Assembly: GCA_027491155.1 (NCBI GenBank)
Contig: JAIXWR010000039.1
Location: 124,001-188,000, forward strand
Source of the DNA: Verrucomicrobiaceae bacterium
GTDB taxonomy: Bacteria > Verrucomicrobiota > Verrucomicrobiia > Verrucomicrobiales > Akkermansiaceae
Length of the DNA: 64,000 nucleotides
Direction: 5' to 3'
A program made the translations under genes and the position numbers. Positions 1-7,625 of this stretch are shown piece by piece (positions within the stretch are counted from its first letter, which is position 1; every line of letters starts with the position of its first letter). The notes under the pieces were generated by a model. The model was not told where the DNA came from and ran no database searches. It saw nothing but the letters and a program-made list of their open reading frames with translations.

Positions 1-740
1 CGACTCCCGGATCGACCCACGGCAACAACTTCGGACTCTCCAAAAGCGGTCCCGGCACCCTTTTCCTGACCGGACTCAATACCTACCAAGGCGACACCAC
101 CGTGACCGGAGGAACACTCCGCTTGGCCACCGTCAATCCTTCCAACGACAGTTCAACCGTCACCCTTGCTTCCACCGGTGCCCTCCTCCACCTGGACTTC
201 AGCGGCACCGATACCGTCGGCAGGCTCTTCATCGGCACCGTCCAACAGCCGGCCGGCACCTACGGCCACGGCAGCACCGGCGCGAACAACGGCGGCAAGG
301 GCGTCGGCGCGCTGGACACCCTCTTCGCGCCCGGCACCGGCACCCTCACGGTCACCAGCGGCCCGCCTCCGGGATTCAGCTCGTGGATCACCGGCACCTT
401 CGCCAACGGCAGCGTCCCCGCCGGCAAGCAAGGCCCGGACGACGATGCCGACCGCGACGGCGTTGCCAACCTGCTGGAATACGCCATCGCCGGCCACGAC
501 CCCACCGTGCCGAACCCCGTCGTCGGCAGTTTCAACGGCTCCGCCCTCAGCTTCGCCAAGCGACCGGTTACCGGCGGCCTCGCTTATGCCATCCAGGAAT
601 CCACCGACCTCGGTGCCGGCGATCCCTGGTCGGAGGTCACCGGCGCTTCCTATGTGAACAACGCGGCGACCATCTCCTACGCCTTCACCCCGGGAACTCC
701 GGTTCGGCAATTCCTCCGCCTCCGGGTGCTGGCGGAGTAA
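1..740 (+). CDS. Secreted autotransporter-associated beta-strand repeat protein, C-terminal part (5' truncated)
   Basis: The frame is open from base 3 and has no start near the window edge, so the gene begins upstream. The GTG at 102 lies inside a typical repeat and is not the start. The visible N-terminal part has the glycine-rich pattern LSKSGPGTLFLTG followed by TYQGDTTVTGGTLRL, which is the core of the autotransporter-associated beta-strand (PATR-like) repeat. It is followed by a calcium-binding-like Asp-rich stretch (DDDADRDGVANLLEYA) resembling thrombospondin type-3 / EF-hand-like repeats, and a C-terminal domain of about 80 residues ending in FLRLRVLAE. The same C-terminal layout recurs in the large proteins at 16195, 22101 and 33255. 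The role is probably as a surface or extracellular scaffold; no catalytic domain is visible in the part present. Confidence 0.8.
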   Translation, partial: TPGSTHGNNFGLSKSGPGTLFLTGLNTYQGDTTVTGGTLRLATVNPSNDSSTVTLASTGALLHLDFSGTDTVGRLFIGTVQQPAGTYGHGSTGANNGGKGVGALDTLFAPGTGTLTVTSGPPPGFSSWITGTFANGSVPAGKQGPDDDADRDGVANLLEYAIAGHDPTVPNPVVGSFNGSALSFAKRPVTGGLAYAIQESTDLGAGDPWSEVTGASYVNNAATISYAFTPGTPVRQFLRLRVLAE

Positions 741-818
741 TGGCACGGCTGGATTCAGCGGGGCATCAGGACAGCGCTCCCCCGCGATCGCTGCGACGGG
801 TGACCCTATGGACTGCTG

Positions 819-944
819 CGGCACGACGCAGCTTTGGCTTGGGCTACGGACGCTTTGCTCTACGGGCCACGGATCGCATTGGCGGCTCATCCGCGGCCGA
901 TGGGTTGAGGCGGATTCACCCATAGCCAAAGCGACGTCGTGCCG
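819..944. repeat. Imperfect inverted repeat in the gap between two convergent genes
   Basis: The 243-base gap between the stops at 740 and 984 holds a 21-base sequence at 819-839 (starts CGGCACGACG, ends CTTTGGCT) that recurs in reverse complement at 924-944 with 19 of 21 positions matching. The 84 bases between contain further short self-complementary stretches, such as TGGGTT...ACCCA at about 901-922. There is no T-run, so a simple intrinsic terminator is not convincing. A REP/BIME-like mobile repeat, or a long hairpin that protects both convergent mRNAs, fits better. No open frame here looks like a gene. Confidence 0.6.
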
Positions 945-983
945 TCGCACTCCAGCGGGGACCATCGCATCAAGGCATCAACC

Positions 984-2309
984 TTAAGGCTTCCACCAGG
1001 CGTCGAGCGCCTCGGTCATCGCCTTCACCCGCTCCGCTTCCTTATCGGCCAGGTTGGTCTTCTCGTGCTCGTCGGTGGCGATCTGATAGAGTTCGGCGGG
1101 CGCTTCCGGCTCGTTCGGCTTGTAGGGCACGATGATCTTCCAGCCGTCCTTCACCATCCAGCGGAACCGCAGGCTCTTGGCCGGATCGTTCAGGTCCGCC
1201 AGATCGTGGGTGTAGATCTCGCCGAAGACTTCCTTCCGCGCGGCCACCGCCTCCTTGTTCGTGAGGTCCACTCCCGGCAGGTCCTTCGCCGGCTCGATGC
1301 CCGCGGCCTTGAGGATCGTCGGGAAAAGATCGGCCGATGCCACCGGCGTCTCGTCGCGCCGCGGCTCGATCGTCCCCGGCTGCCACAGCAGGATCGGCGA
1401 GCGCAGGCCGCCGTCGTATTGCGAAAGCTTCGAGCGCGGGGCGAAGCGCGGGTTGTCCGGGCTCTGGATCCAGCCGTTGTCAGCCACGTAGGCCACCAGC
1501 GTGTTCTTCGCCAGCCCGCGGTCATCCAGCATCTTCAGCAGTTCGCCGACCGATTCGTCGAACCACTCGACCATCGCGAGGTAGCGGGCGACATGGATCG
1601 ACGGCACCTTGTCGCGATACTTCGCCAGCAGCCGCTCCGGCGGCGTGTGCGGGTCGTGCGGCAGCAGCGGCGCATACCAGACGAAGAACGGCTTGTCCTG
1701 CTTCACGGCGTCGTCGATGAAATCGGAGATCGGCTTCATGCTCTTGCGGCCGATCGACAGGCCGTCGTCGCCGTGGCGACCGCCCTTTGTCATCCCTTGG
1801 GTGAAGCCGCCGTTGCTGAAATGCCCCTGCCACCACTTGCCGGTCTGGAGCGAAAGATAGCCTTTCTCGCCGAGCACCTTCGGCAGCAGCGGATGCTTCG
1901 CCAGGTTGGCGTTCATCACCTCGCGGCCTTCCTTGAATGCGGGCGACTGGTAGAACTTCCCGCGCGGCATCCCGGCGGGCGCGGCCGGGTCGTTCCCGGT
2001 GATCTTGTGAACGTGCGGCATCTTGCCGGTGATGATCGTCGCCAGGCTCGGGCAGCAGACGCTCATCGGCACGTAGCCGCGCGGAAAGCAGAGGCCTTCG
2101 TTCGCCAGCCGGTCGATGTTCGGCGTCTTCGCCAGCGGATGCTTCATGAAGCCGTAGTCGGTCCACGCGTGGTCGTCGGAGATGATGAGCACGATGTTCG
2201 TGCGCTCCGCCGCCGCGGCCGGTCCGCCGAGAACGATGGCGGCGAGGAATGCGAATCCCTTTCGGGCGAGATGTTTCATGGTCATGGCTGTCTGCGGGTC
2301 ATGGTTCAT
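984..2309 (-). CDS. Secreted sulfatase (arylsulfatase A-like)
   Basis: The protein is about 441 residues with an N-terminal signal peptide (FAFLAAIVLGG then an Ala-rich cleavage region). The mature part starts with the metal-binding block NIVLIISDDHAWTDYG and has the sulfatase signature region VCCPSLATIITGKMP, where the first Cys would become formylglycine. Later metal or substrate-side blocks are YVADNGW and the KLSQYDGGLRSP region. The usual C-x-P-S-R signature has Leu in place of Arg. The start at 2309 is chosen because the ATG overlaps the stop of the rhamnosidase gene as ATGA and a GAGGTG ribosome-binding sequence lies just upstream; in-frame ATGs at 2285 and 2279 are alternatives. Overlap with the rhamnosidase implies one mRNA, so the enzyme probably desulfates a rhamnose-containing sulfated polysaccharide. 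The substrate is inferred. Confidence 0.88.
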   Translation of the reverse strand: MNHDPQTAMTMKHLARKGFAFLAAIVLGGPAAAAERTNIVLIISDDHAWTDYGFMKHPLAKTPNIDRLANEGLCFPRGYVPMSVCCPSLATIITGKMPHVHKITGNDPAAPAGMPRGKFYQSPAFKEGREVMNANLAKHPLLPKVLGEKGYLSLQTGKWWQGHFSNGGFTQGMTKGGRHGDDGLSIGRKSMKPISDFIDDAVKQDKPFFVWYAPLLPHDPHTPPERLLAKYRDKVPSIHVARYLAMVEWFDESVGELLKMLDDRGLAKNTLVAYVADNGWIQSPDNPRFAPRSKLSQYDGGLRSPILLWQPGTIEPRRDETPVASADLFPTILKAAGIEPAKDLPGVDLTNKEAVAARKEVFGEIYTHDLADLNDPAKSLRFRWMVKDGWKIIVPYKPNEPEAPAELYQIATDEHEKTNLADKEAERVKAMTEALDAWWKP

Positions 2310-4069
2310 TTCACCTCGAAGGAGGCCTTGCCGTTCACCTCTTGATCGAGGACCCAGCGCCCGCCCTCGAGCTTTGCGGGAACGGGCTTGTCGCCGGCGA
2401 AGACGCCCTTGCTGCCCGCCGCGGCGGGAAGCTCCACCCGGGCGCCGACTCCGGCCGGCAGCTCGAGTTGCAGCTTGAAGGATCCCTCGTTCTTCCAATC
2501 CACGAGCACCGGTCCGCGCGGCGTCGGCACCTTGCCCGTGGCGAACTTCAGCTTGCCGGTGGACGGCGAGATCACGGCCTTGCCCCAGCCCGGGGCCAGC
2601 GGACGGACCCCGAGGACATGCCGCGGCAGCAGGTTGGCGGGAGCCGCGCCCCAGGCATGGTTCCAGTCCTGGTTCGGCTTGTACTTTTGATCCCACGCTT
2701 CCCACGAAATGGTGGTGCCGCTCTCGACCATGTGCCGCCAGCTCCGGTCGCCCGGCGCGAGCATCAGGTCCAGCGCCTCCGTCCCGCGGCCGTTTTCAAA
2801 CAGCGCGTCCATCAGATACTGCGCCGGATAAACCGAGCACTTCATGCCGCGCTTCACCAGCCAGTCGGCCACGCCCGCCCGGCGGTCCGGCGGCACCAGG
2901 CCGAAGGCAAGCGGGAACAGGCTGGCGTGCAGCGAGGTGTGCGGCGTGTCCACCCCGTCCCGGTAAATGCCGAGCTTGGGATCGAAGAACGTCCGGTTGA
3001 AAAGCTCGCGCGTCTTCGCCTCGCGGGCCGCATACTCCGCGGCCTCCTTGTCCCGTCCCAGCGCCCGGCCCATTTCCGCCATCATCGCCAGCGCCCGAAG
3101 GTGGAAGGCGTTCACCACGGTGTTGAGCGGCGTGAACACGTAGCCGTCCCGCTCGCCCGCCGGCCAGTCGACGATGTCCTCCTTCTTGACATGCTTCGGC
3201 TCGCTTTTGACCAGGCCGTCGGGGCGCACCCGGTCCATCAGCATCTTCGCCTTGAGCGAATCATACCGCGGCGCGAGCCACTTCGTGTCGCCGGTATGCC
3301 ACCAGTCGGCATGCGCCATGAACACCATGTGCGGCGCCCACTCGGTCGGCCACGTGCCGTGCTTCATCAGGTGGTCGAAGGTGTCGCGCGCCATCTGCAC
3401 GTCGTGGTCGGTCGTGTAATGGCTGAGCTGGTTCAGGTAGGCATCCGCCTCGTAGGGAATCCGCTCGCGGTCGCCGTCGACATACACGCCGGCGAAAGTC
3501 GTCGCCTTGATCGAGTAACGGCACAGGTCCCAGACGCGGTTCAGCATCTCATCGGAACTCCGGAAATCGGCCGCCGCATCGTCCCAGGTCGAGGCAAAGC
3601 CCGCCTGGCGGATGATGGTGCCGGTCTCGACGCCCTGCGGCCAGCCCTCGATCTCCACCCAGCGGAAAGGAAGCACCACGCCCCATTCCTTGGGCGTGAG
3701 GATGGCCGGCGGATGCGCCTTCGAATCGACCTCCGTGTTGCGCTTGTCGGCCGGCGGCGCGACGACCATCGCCTGTCCGCCCTTCAATTCCACCTCCACC
3801 TTGGAATAGCGCACGGTGCCCGGCGGCTTGCGGTTGATCGCCCCGTTCGCGAGCGCCTCGCCGAAATGGACGGTGATCTTCCCGCTCGCTCCGGCAGGCG
3901 GCACGAGCCGCAGGTTGCCGAAGGCCACGCGGCCGAAGTCGATGAAGATCTTCCCGCCGTCGGGGCGGACGACCCGCTCGGGCTCCTGATCGAACAATCG
4001 GGTCGGCGCGGCACCGGCCGCAAGCAGAAGGCCGGCAAAAACAAGGGAAATGGCGGAACGGAGCTTCAT
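2306..4069 (-). CDS. Secreted alpha-L-rhamnosidase, GH78-like
   Basis: The product is about 587 residues beginning with a signal peptide (MKLRSAISLVFAGLLLAAG). After an N-terminal beta-sandwich (about residues 25-180) comes an alpha/alpha-barrel with the motif DGDRERIPYEADAYLNQ, which fits the six-hairpin glycosidase fold of GH78. This motif holds the acidic residues expected near the active site. Aromatic-rich stretches (WPTEWAPHMVFMAHADWW) follow, then a C-terminal beta-domain. The start at 4069 was chosen because it is the first ATG giving a clean signal peptide; the frame stays open upstream to 4183. It would release terminal L-rhamnose from oligosaccharides outside the cytoplasm. It shares an ATGA overlap with the downstream sulfatase. 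A related six-hairpin family cannot be excluded. Confidence 0.85.
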   Translation of the reverse strand: MKLRSAISLVFAGLLLAAGAAPTRLFDQEPERVVRPDGGKIFIDFGRVAFGNLRLVPPAGASGKITVHFGEALANGAINRKPPGTVRYSKVEVELKGGQAMVVAPPADKRNTEVDSKAHPPAILTPKEWGVVLPFRWVEIEGWPQGVETGTIIRQAGFASTWDDAAADFRSSDEMLNRVWDLCRYSIKATTFAGVYVDGDRERIPYEADAYLNQLSHYTTDHDVQMARDTFDHLMKHGTWPTEWAPHMVFMAHADWWHTGDTKWLAPRYDSLKAKMLMDRVRPDGLVKSEPKHVKKEDIVDWPAGERDGYVFTPLNTVVNAFHLRALAMMAEMGRALGRDKEAAEYAAREAKTRELFNRTFFDPKLGIYRDGVDTPHTSLHASLFPLAFGLVPPDRRAGVADWLVKRGMKCSVYPAQYLMDALFENGRGTEALDLMLAPGDRSWRHMVESGTTISWEAWDQKYKPNQDWNHAWGAAPANLLPRHVLGVRPLAPGWGKAVISPSTGKLKFATGKVPTPRGPVLVDWKNEGSFKLQLELPAGVGARVELPAAAGSKGVFAGDKPVPAKLEGGRWVLDQEVNGKASFEVK

Positions 4070-4183
4070 GATCGGAAAGAGTGCCGCCGAGAAGACGGCG
4101 GATGTGAATCGGTTCCTGCTTTCATGACACACCTGCCGCCCCGGCCAAGCCCGATCATTCCGAATTCCTACCTTCTCCGGCAA

Positions 4184-4609
4184 TCAGCCAAGAAACGCAT
4201 CCGGCCTCAAACCGAAGTGACGACCGAGACTCACGGCATGATCGGCGGTGATCTTGCGCTCCCCGCGAAGGATCATCGGCCCCAGAGAACTAGAGCGCCC
4301 GAGGATGCGGGAAATATCGGCTCCCGAAAGCCCCTGTTCCTCGACAAGATGGATCAGCAGCGGCAGACCGACGATTGCGGGTGGCTTCGACCACGCATCT
4401 TCGTAGCTCTCGATCAACTGGCACAGCAGGTCGAAGTAGTCGTTCTGATCCTTGCTCATCCGCTCTTCAAAGCCTGCGAAAACATCGGCGATCTCCACGG
4501 TGTTCCGGTAGCCCACCTCGTCATGAATGGGCCGCGGGGGAAACACCTGGCACAAGGCGGAATAATCCTTGGGCATGGAGGCGAAGGTCAGTCTCGATTT
4601 CGTCTTCAT
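4184..4609 (-). CDS. higA: HigA-type antitoxin
   Basis: This 141-residue protein follows the toxin with an ATGA start/stop overlap. The C-terminal half carries a Cro/C1-type helix-turn-helix (GLSGADISRILGRSSSLGPM, then ILRGERKITADHAVSLGRHF), typical of HigA: a short helical N-terminal half and the DNA-binding half at the end. It should neutralise the HigB mRNA interferase and, bound to it, repress the operon. The 7-bp palindrome just upstream of higB (4915-4931) is the likely binding site. The toxin-first order is the usual one for higBA. Confidence 0.88.
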   Translation of the reverse strand: MKTKSRLTFASMPKDYSALCQVFPPRPIHDEVGYRNTVEIADVFAGFEERMSKDQNDYFDLLCQLIESYEDAWSKPPAIVGLPLLIHLVEEQGLSGADISRILGRSSSLGPMILRGERKITADHAVSLGRHFGLRPDAFLG

Positions 4610-4914
4610 AGCTCCTTCTTCCAGTGGTTTTTGCTGTATTCGGCGTGAGTGAGAAACCTCAGCGTGTAGACCCGCTGCTTGTCGTAATGGATTGCCACGA
4701 TGAGCCGGAAATCATTGCCACAAACGTTGAAGACCGTGACAGTTCTCCCGCTCGCGACTTCAACGGGATCGGTGGATGGGTAGGTGCGGCGGACATCGTG
4801 AATGCTCTTCCAATCGGCGCATTTCACCACTGAGATCCAGGTCAGGAGCCATTTTCCCGCCTTCGATCTGGCCGGAGCGGATTCCTTGAGGAAGTTCACC
4901 TTGATGATCCGCAC
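4606..4914 (-). CDS. higB: HigB-type mRNA interferase toxin
   Basis: This is a RelE-fold toxin of the HigB family, about 102 residues from the GTG at 4914. The body matches the family pattern: a WLLTWISVVKCADW region, DVRRTYPSTDPVEV, then the core VFNVCGNDFRLIVAIHYDKQ and the C-terminal TLRFLTHAEYSKNHWKKEL. The Arg/Tyr/His-rich end would form the active site of a ribosome-dependent mRNA endonuclease. The frame is open further up to a TTG at 4986, but no ATG or GTG lies there apart from GTGs at 4914 and 4920. The promoter and palindrome immediately upstream favour the short form. It is encoded directly before higA. Confidence 0.87.
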   Translation of the reverse strand: MRIIKVNFLKESAPARSKAGKWLLTWISVVKCADWKSIHDVRRTYPSTDPVEVASGRTVTVFNVCGNDFRLIVAIHYDKQRVYTLRFLTHAEYSKNHWKKEL

Positions 4915-4949
4915 CGACACAAAATGTGTCGTTTTGCCCGCTTCGTCAA
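4915..4949 (-). promoter_or_regulatory. higBA promoter and operator palindrome
   Basis: Reading the minus strand, TTGACG (4949-4944) is followed after 17 bases by CATTTT (4926-4921), a plausible sigma-70 promoter. The last base of the -10 is 7 bases before the GTG at 4914, so the transcript would start at or next to the start codon. A perfect inverted repeat CGACACA-AAA-TGTGTCG (4915-4931) covers the -10 and is the likely HigA operator. Confidence 0.6.
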
Positions 4950-4982
4950 ACTCCAAATTACTCGCAGTCTTCAGTTGAATGC

Positions 4983-5483
4983 TCAATCGACCAGTGAATC
5001 CCGGGCAAACTCACGGATGATCGCGTCCTCGCATTCCGACAAATCACGCAGCCGCCGTATCGCCTCTTCCGTTCCAATCGCCTTCAGCGCCAGGATGCAC
5101 TTCTTCGCGAGGCTCCGGAAGTCGTCCCAATTCGGGATCCTCCGGGCCGTTTCGTGGAGCACCTCGACACTTTCGGGATCCCCCACCTCTTCCAAAGCCG
5201 TCACGACTTCTTCATGCTCCCCATGGAAATCCGACTTTAAAAGCGCTCCCAGCAATTCCGTATAGGAGGCATCGAGCCCGTCCACCGCCGCTAATAGCAG
5301 GAGGTCAGCCACGTCCTCTTCGTTCCGCTCACGGATCGCCTTCTCCAGTGCCTCCTGGATCTCGGGCATCAGAAGCCTCCTTCCGATGTTCTCCTCGCCG
5401 ATGATCCCGCGGAGCGGATGCGGTTCCCACGGCGAAAGTGGATAGCGCCCCCTCAGCTCGCGAAGAACAGCCTCCAGGCTCAT
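4983..5483 (-). CDS. HEAT-repeat-like small helical protein of unknown function
   Basis: This is a protein of about 166 residues, acidic and rich in Leu, Glu and Asp. It contains helical pairs reminiscent of HEAT/armadillo repeats: a VADLLLLAAVDGLDASYTE region, then VVTALEEVGDPESVEVLHET and LAKKCILALKAIGTEEAIRR. There is no signal peptide or membrane segment. The ATG at 5483 is preferred; a GTG at 5501, one base after the parC stop, is possible. It lies between parC and higBA in the same direction. Small HEAT-type proteins of this kind are often immunity or lyase-like helper proteins, but nothing here proves that. Confidence 0.65.
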   Translation of the reverse strand: MSLEAVLRELRGRYPLSPWEPHPLRGIIGEENIGRRLLMPEIQEALEKAIRERNEEDVADLLLLAAVDGLDASYTELLGALLKSDFHGEHEEVVTALEEVGDPESVEVLHETARRIPNWDDFRSLAKKCILALKAIGTEEAIRRLRDLSECEDAIIREFARDSLVD

Positions 5484-5502
5484 CGCAGTCCACAGGCTCA
5501 CC

Positions 5503-7482
5503 TCACGCCCCGACCTCGGGATCGTAATCCTTCGGTGCCCGCACGATCCGGTCGATCGGCAGCTTGGTGACGATGTTCCCGCCGCTGCTGCGGCCCTTGA
5601 TCGGGACCTCGCCGAAATTGAAGGGACGGCTGACGTTGCGGAGGCGCAGCGCCGGCTTGATGTGGACGATCAGCAGCTGGTCCGCGCTCTCCGCCTCGCT
5701 GCGGTGCACCGCGAAGTAGAAGATCCGGCTGCCGGGCGTGCCGCGCGTCAGCTCGTATTCCTTGTCGCGGGTGATGCCTCCGACGCGGAAACGCTTGGCC
5801 AGGATCGCCCCTTCCTTCCCGTCGCGGTAGATCAGCGAGTAAATCAGGTCCTCGTCCTTCTTGAACACCGCCACCCGCAACGGACGCGGCCCGACGAAGA
5901 ACTTGTCCGCCACCTTGACGATCCTCATCTTGCCGTCCTGGCCGAAGATGACGATGTCATCCAGCGTCGAGCACTTCTCGAGCGGCGTCTCCTTCTTCAG
6001 CCCGTAACCGGCGAAGCCGTTCTTGTCGTCGAGATAGAGCGTCTCGGTCGCCAGGATCACCTGGCTGCGGTCCACGCGGTCGAAGGTGGTGATCTCGGTC
6101 CGCCGCTCGCGGCCCTTGCCGTACTTTTTCTTCAGTTCCTCGAACCAGCGGATCGTGTATTTCGTCAGCCCTTTGAGATTCTTCTCGGTCTCCTCGATGT
6201 CCTTCTCCAGCGCCTTGATTTCCTCGTCGGCCTTGAAGGAGTCGAACTTGGAGATGCGCTTGATCTTGATCTCGGTCAGGCGGACCAGGTCCTCCTCGGT
6301 GACCTCGCGCTTGAGCAGCTTCTTGAAGGGCTTCAAGCCGTCGTCGATCGCCTTCAGCACCGCTTCCCAGGTCGTGCACTCCTCGATGTCGCGGTAGATG
6401 CGGTTCTCGATGAAGATCTTTTCCAGCGAGCTAAAATGCCACTTCTCGGCCAACTCGCCGAGGCGGATCTCCAACTCCATCCGCAGCAGCTCGCGGGTCT
6501 GCTCGGTATTGCGGCGGAGGATGTCCGAGACTCCGAGGAACTGCGGCTTGTCATCGACGATCACGCAGGCGTTGCCGGAAATGCTGAGCTCGCAATCGGT
6601 GAAGGCGTAAAGGGCGTCGCGCATGTTTTCCACATCCACGCCGGAAGGCAGATGCACGAGGATGTCGACCTCGGCGGCGGTGTTGTCTTCAATCTTGACG
6701 ACCTTGATCTTTCCCTTCTCCGCGGCGGCAAGGATGGATTCCATCAGCGCGCCGGTAGTCGTGCCGAAGGGTATCTGGGTGATGCGTAGGACGCCCTTCT
6801 TCTCGGTCGAGATACGGGCCCGGACGCGGACCCTGCCTCCGCGGAGGCCGTCCTTGTAGTCGGTGGCATCCATGAATCCGCCGGTCGGGAAATCGGGCAA
6901 CAGCACGAACGGCTCTTTCCTCAGGATGGAAATCGAGGCGTCGAGCAGCTCGATGAAATTGTGCGGCAGCATCTTGCACGCGAGGCCGACCGCGATGCCC
7001 TCGACCCCCTGCGCCAGCAGCAACGGGAACTTCACCGGCAAGGTCACCGGTTCCTTGTTCCGGCTGTCGTAGGAAAGGGTCCACTCCGTGGTCTTCGCGT
7101 TGAACAGGATGTCCAAGGCGAATTTGGTAAGGCGAGCCTCGATGTAGCGGGCGGCCGCGGCGTTATCTCCGGTCAGGGTGTTGCCCCAGTTGCCCTGCGT
7201 GTCGATCAACAATTCCTTCTGGCCCAGGCCAACCATGGCGGCGACAATCGAGGTATCGCCGTGGGGATGATACTTCGCCGTATGCCCCTGGAGTGTGGCC
7301 ACCTTGTTGTAGCGACCATCGTCGAGTTCCTTCATCGAGTGCAGGATGCGCCGCTGGACCGGCTTCAGGCCGTCGTTGAGGTGCGGCACCGCGCGTTCCA
7401 GGATGACGTAGGAGGCGTAGTCGAGGAAGTAGTCGGAATACATCGCCCCGAGGGAGGCGTGCTGGTCCGGATCGTGGGTCAT
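5503..7482 (-). CDS. parC: DNA topoisomerase IV subunit A
   Basis: This 659-residue type IIA topoisomerase A subunit introduces and reseals the double-strand break for decatenation and relaxation. The N-terminal winged-helix has HLNDGLKPVQRRILHSMKEL and YHPHGDTS. The catalytic pair Arg112-Tyr113 sits in NAAAARYIEARL, and GNWGNTLTGD precedes it. The tower and coiled-coil regions occupy about 330-480, and the C-terminal domain is short. No gyrase box (QRRGGKG-type) is present, so this is ParC and not GyrA; the sequence style is close to the Bacteroidetes-type ParC. The partner parE is not in the window. The promoter side faces the GH106 gene, which is divergent. Confidence 0.9.
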   Translation of the reverse strand: MTHDPDQHASLGAMYSDYFLDYASYVILERAVPHLNDGLKPVQRRILHSMKELDDGRYNKVATLQGHTAKYHPHGDTSIVAAMVGLGQKELLIDTQGNWGNTLTGDNAAAARYIEARLTKFALDILFNAKTTEWTLSYDSRNKEPVTLPVKFPLLLAQGVEGIAVGLACKMLPHNFIELLDASISILRKEPFVLLPDFPTGGFMDATDYKDGLRGGRVRVRARISTEKKGVLRITQIPFGTTTGALMESILAAAEKGKIKVVKIEDNTAAEVDILVHLPSGVDVENMRDALYAFTDCELSISGNACVIVDDKPQFLGVSDILRRNTEQTRELLRMELEIRLGELAEKWHFSSLEKIFIENRIYRDIEECTTWEAVLKAIDDGLKPFKKLLKREVTEEDLVRLTEIKIKRISKFDSFKADEEIKALEKDIEETEKNLKGLTKYTIRWFEELKKKYGKGRERRTEITTFDRVDRSQVILATETLYLDDKNGFAGYGLKKETPLEKCSTLDDIVIFGQDGKMRIVKVADKFFVGPRPLRVAVFKKDEDLIYSLIYRDGKEGAILAKRFRVGGITRDKEYELTRGTPGSRIFYFAVHRSEAESADQLLIVHIKPALRLRNVSRPFNFGEVPIKGRSSGGNIVTKLPIDRIVRAPKDYDPEVGA

Positions 7483-7572
7483 GGCGGGCGGATGCTTGGC
7501 GCTCCGGGCCGGGGGTGCAAGGCGGAGTTTCGGATCCCTGAAACAATCCCGCGTGCTCCGGACTTCCCGCCG

Positions 7573-7588
7573 CTCCCCGTTCGGGTGA
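7573..7588 (+). promoter_or_regulatory. Weak candidate 7-2-7 regulator site upstream of the GH106 gene
   Basis: CTCCCCG-TT-CGGGTGA has the same 7-2-7 layout, and the same right half, as the site at 29409-29424. The left half lacks the TA start seen in the four better sites, and the following bases do not give the shared GAC-containing -35. A -10-like CAGATT at 7614-7619 lies 7 bases before the ATG at 7626. Confidence 0.3.
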
Positions 7589-7625
7589 CTGTTTGTCCCG
7601 CGCCTCCCGGCTCCAGATTCTCCCG

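Noticed and set aside
939-2345. 468-codon plus-strand open frame
   Set aside because: Antisense of the sulfatase, Arg/Leu/His-rich shadow without family features.
4606-4986. 126-residue HigB from the TTG at 4986
   Set aside because: A promoter-like pair and a perfect palindrome lie inside that extension, and HigB proteins usually have about 100 residues; the GTG at 4914 is preferred.
5503-7482. DNA gyrase subunit A
   Set aside because: No QRRGGKG-type GyrA box and a short C-terminal domain; the sequence fits ParC.
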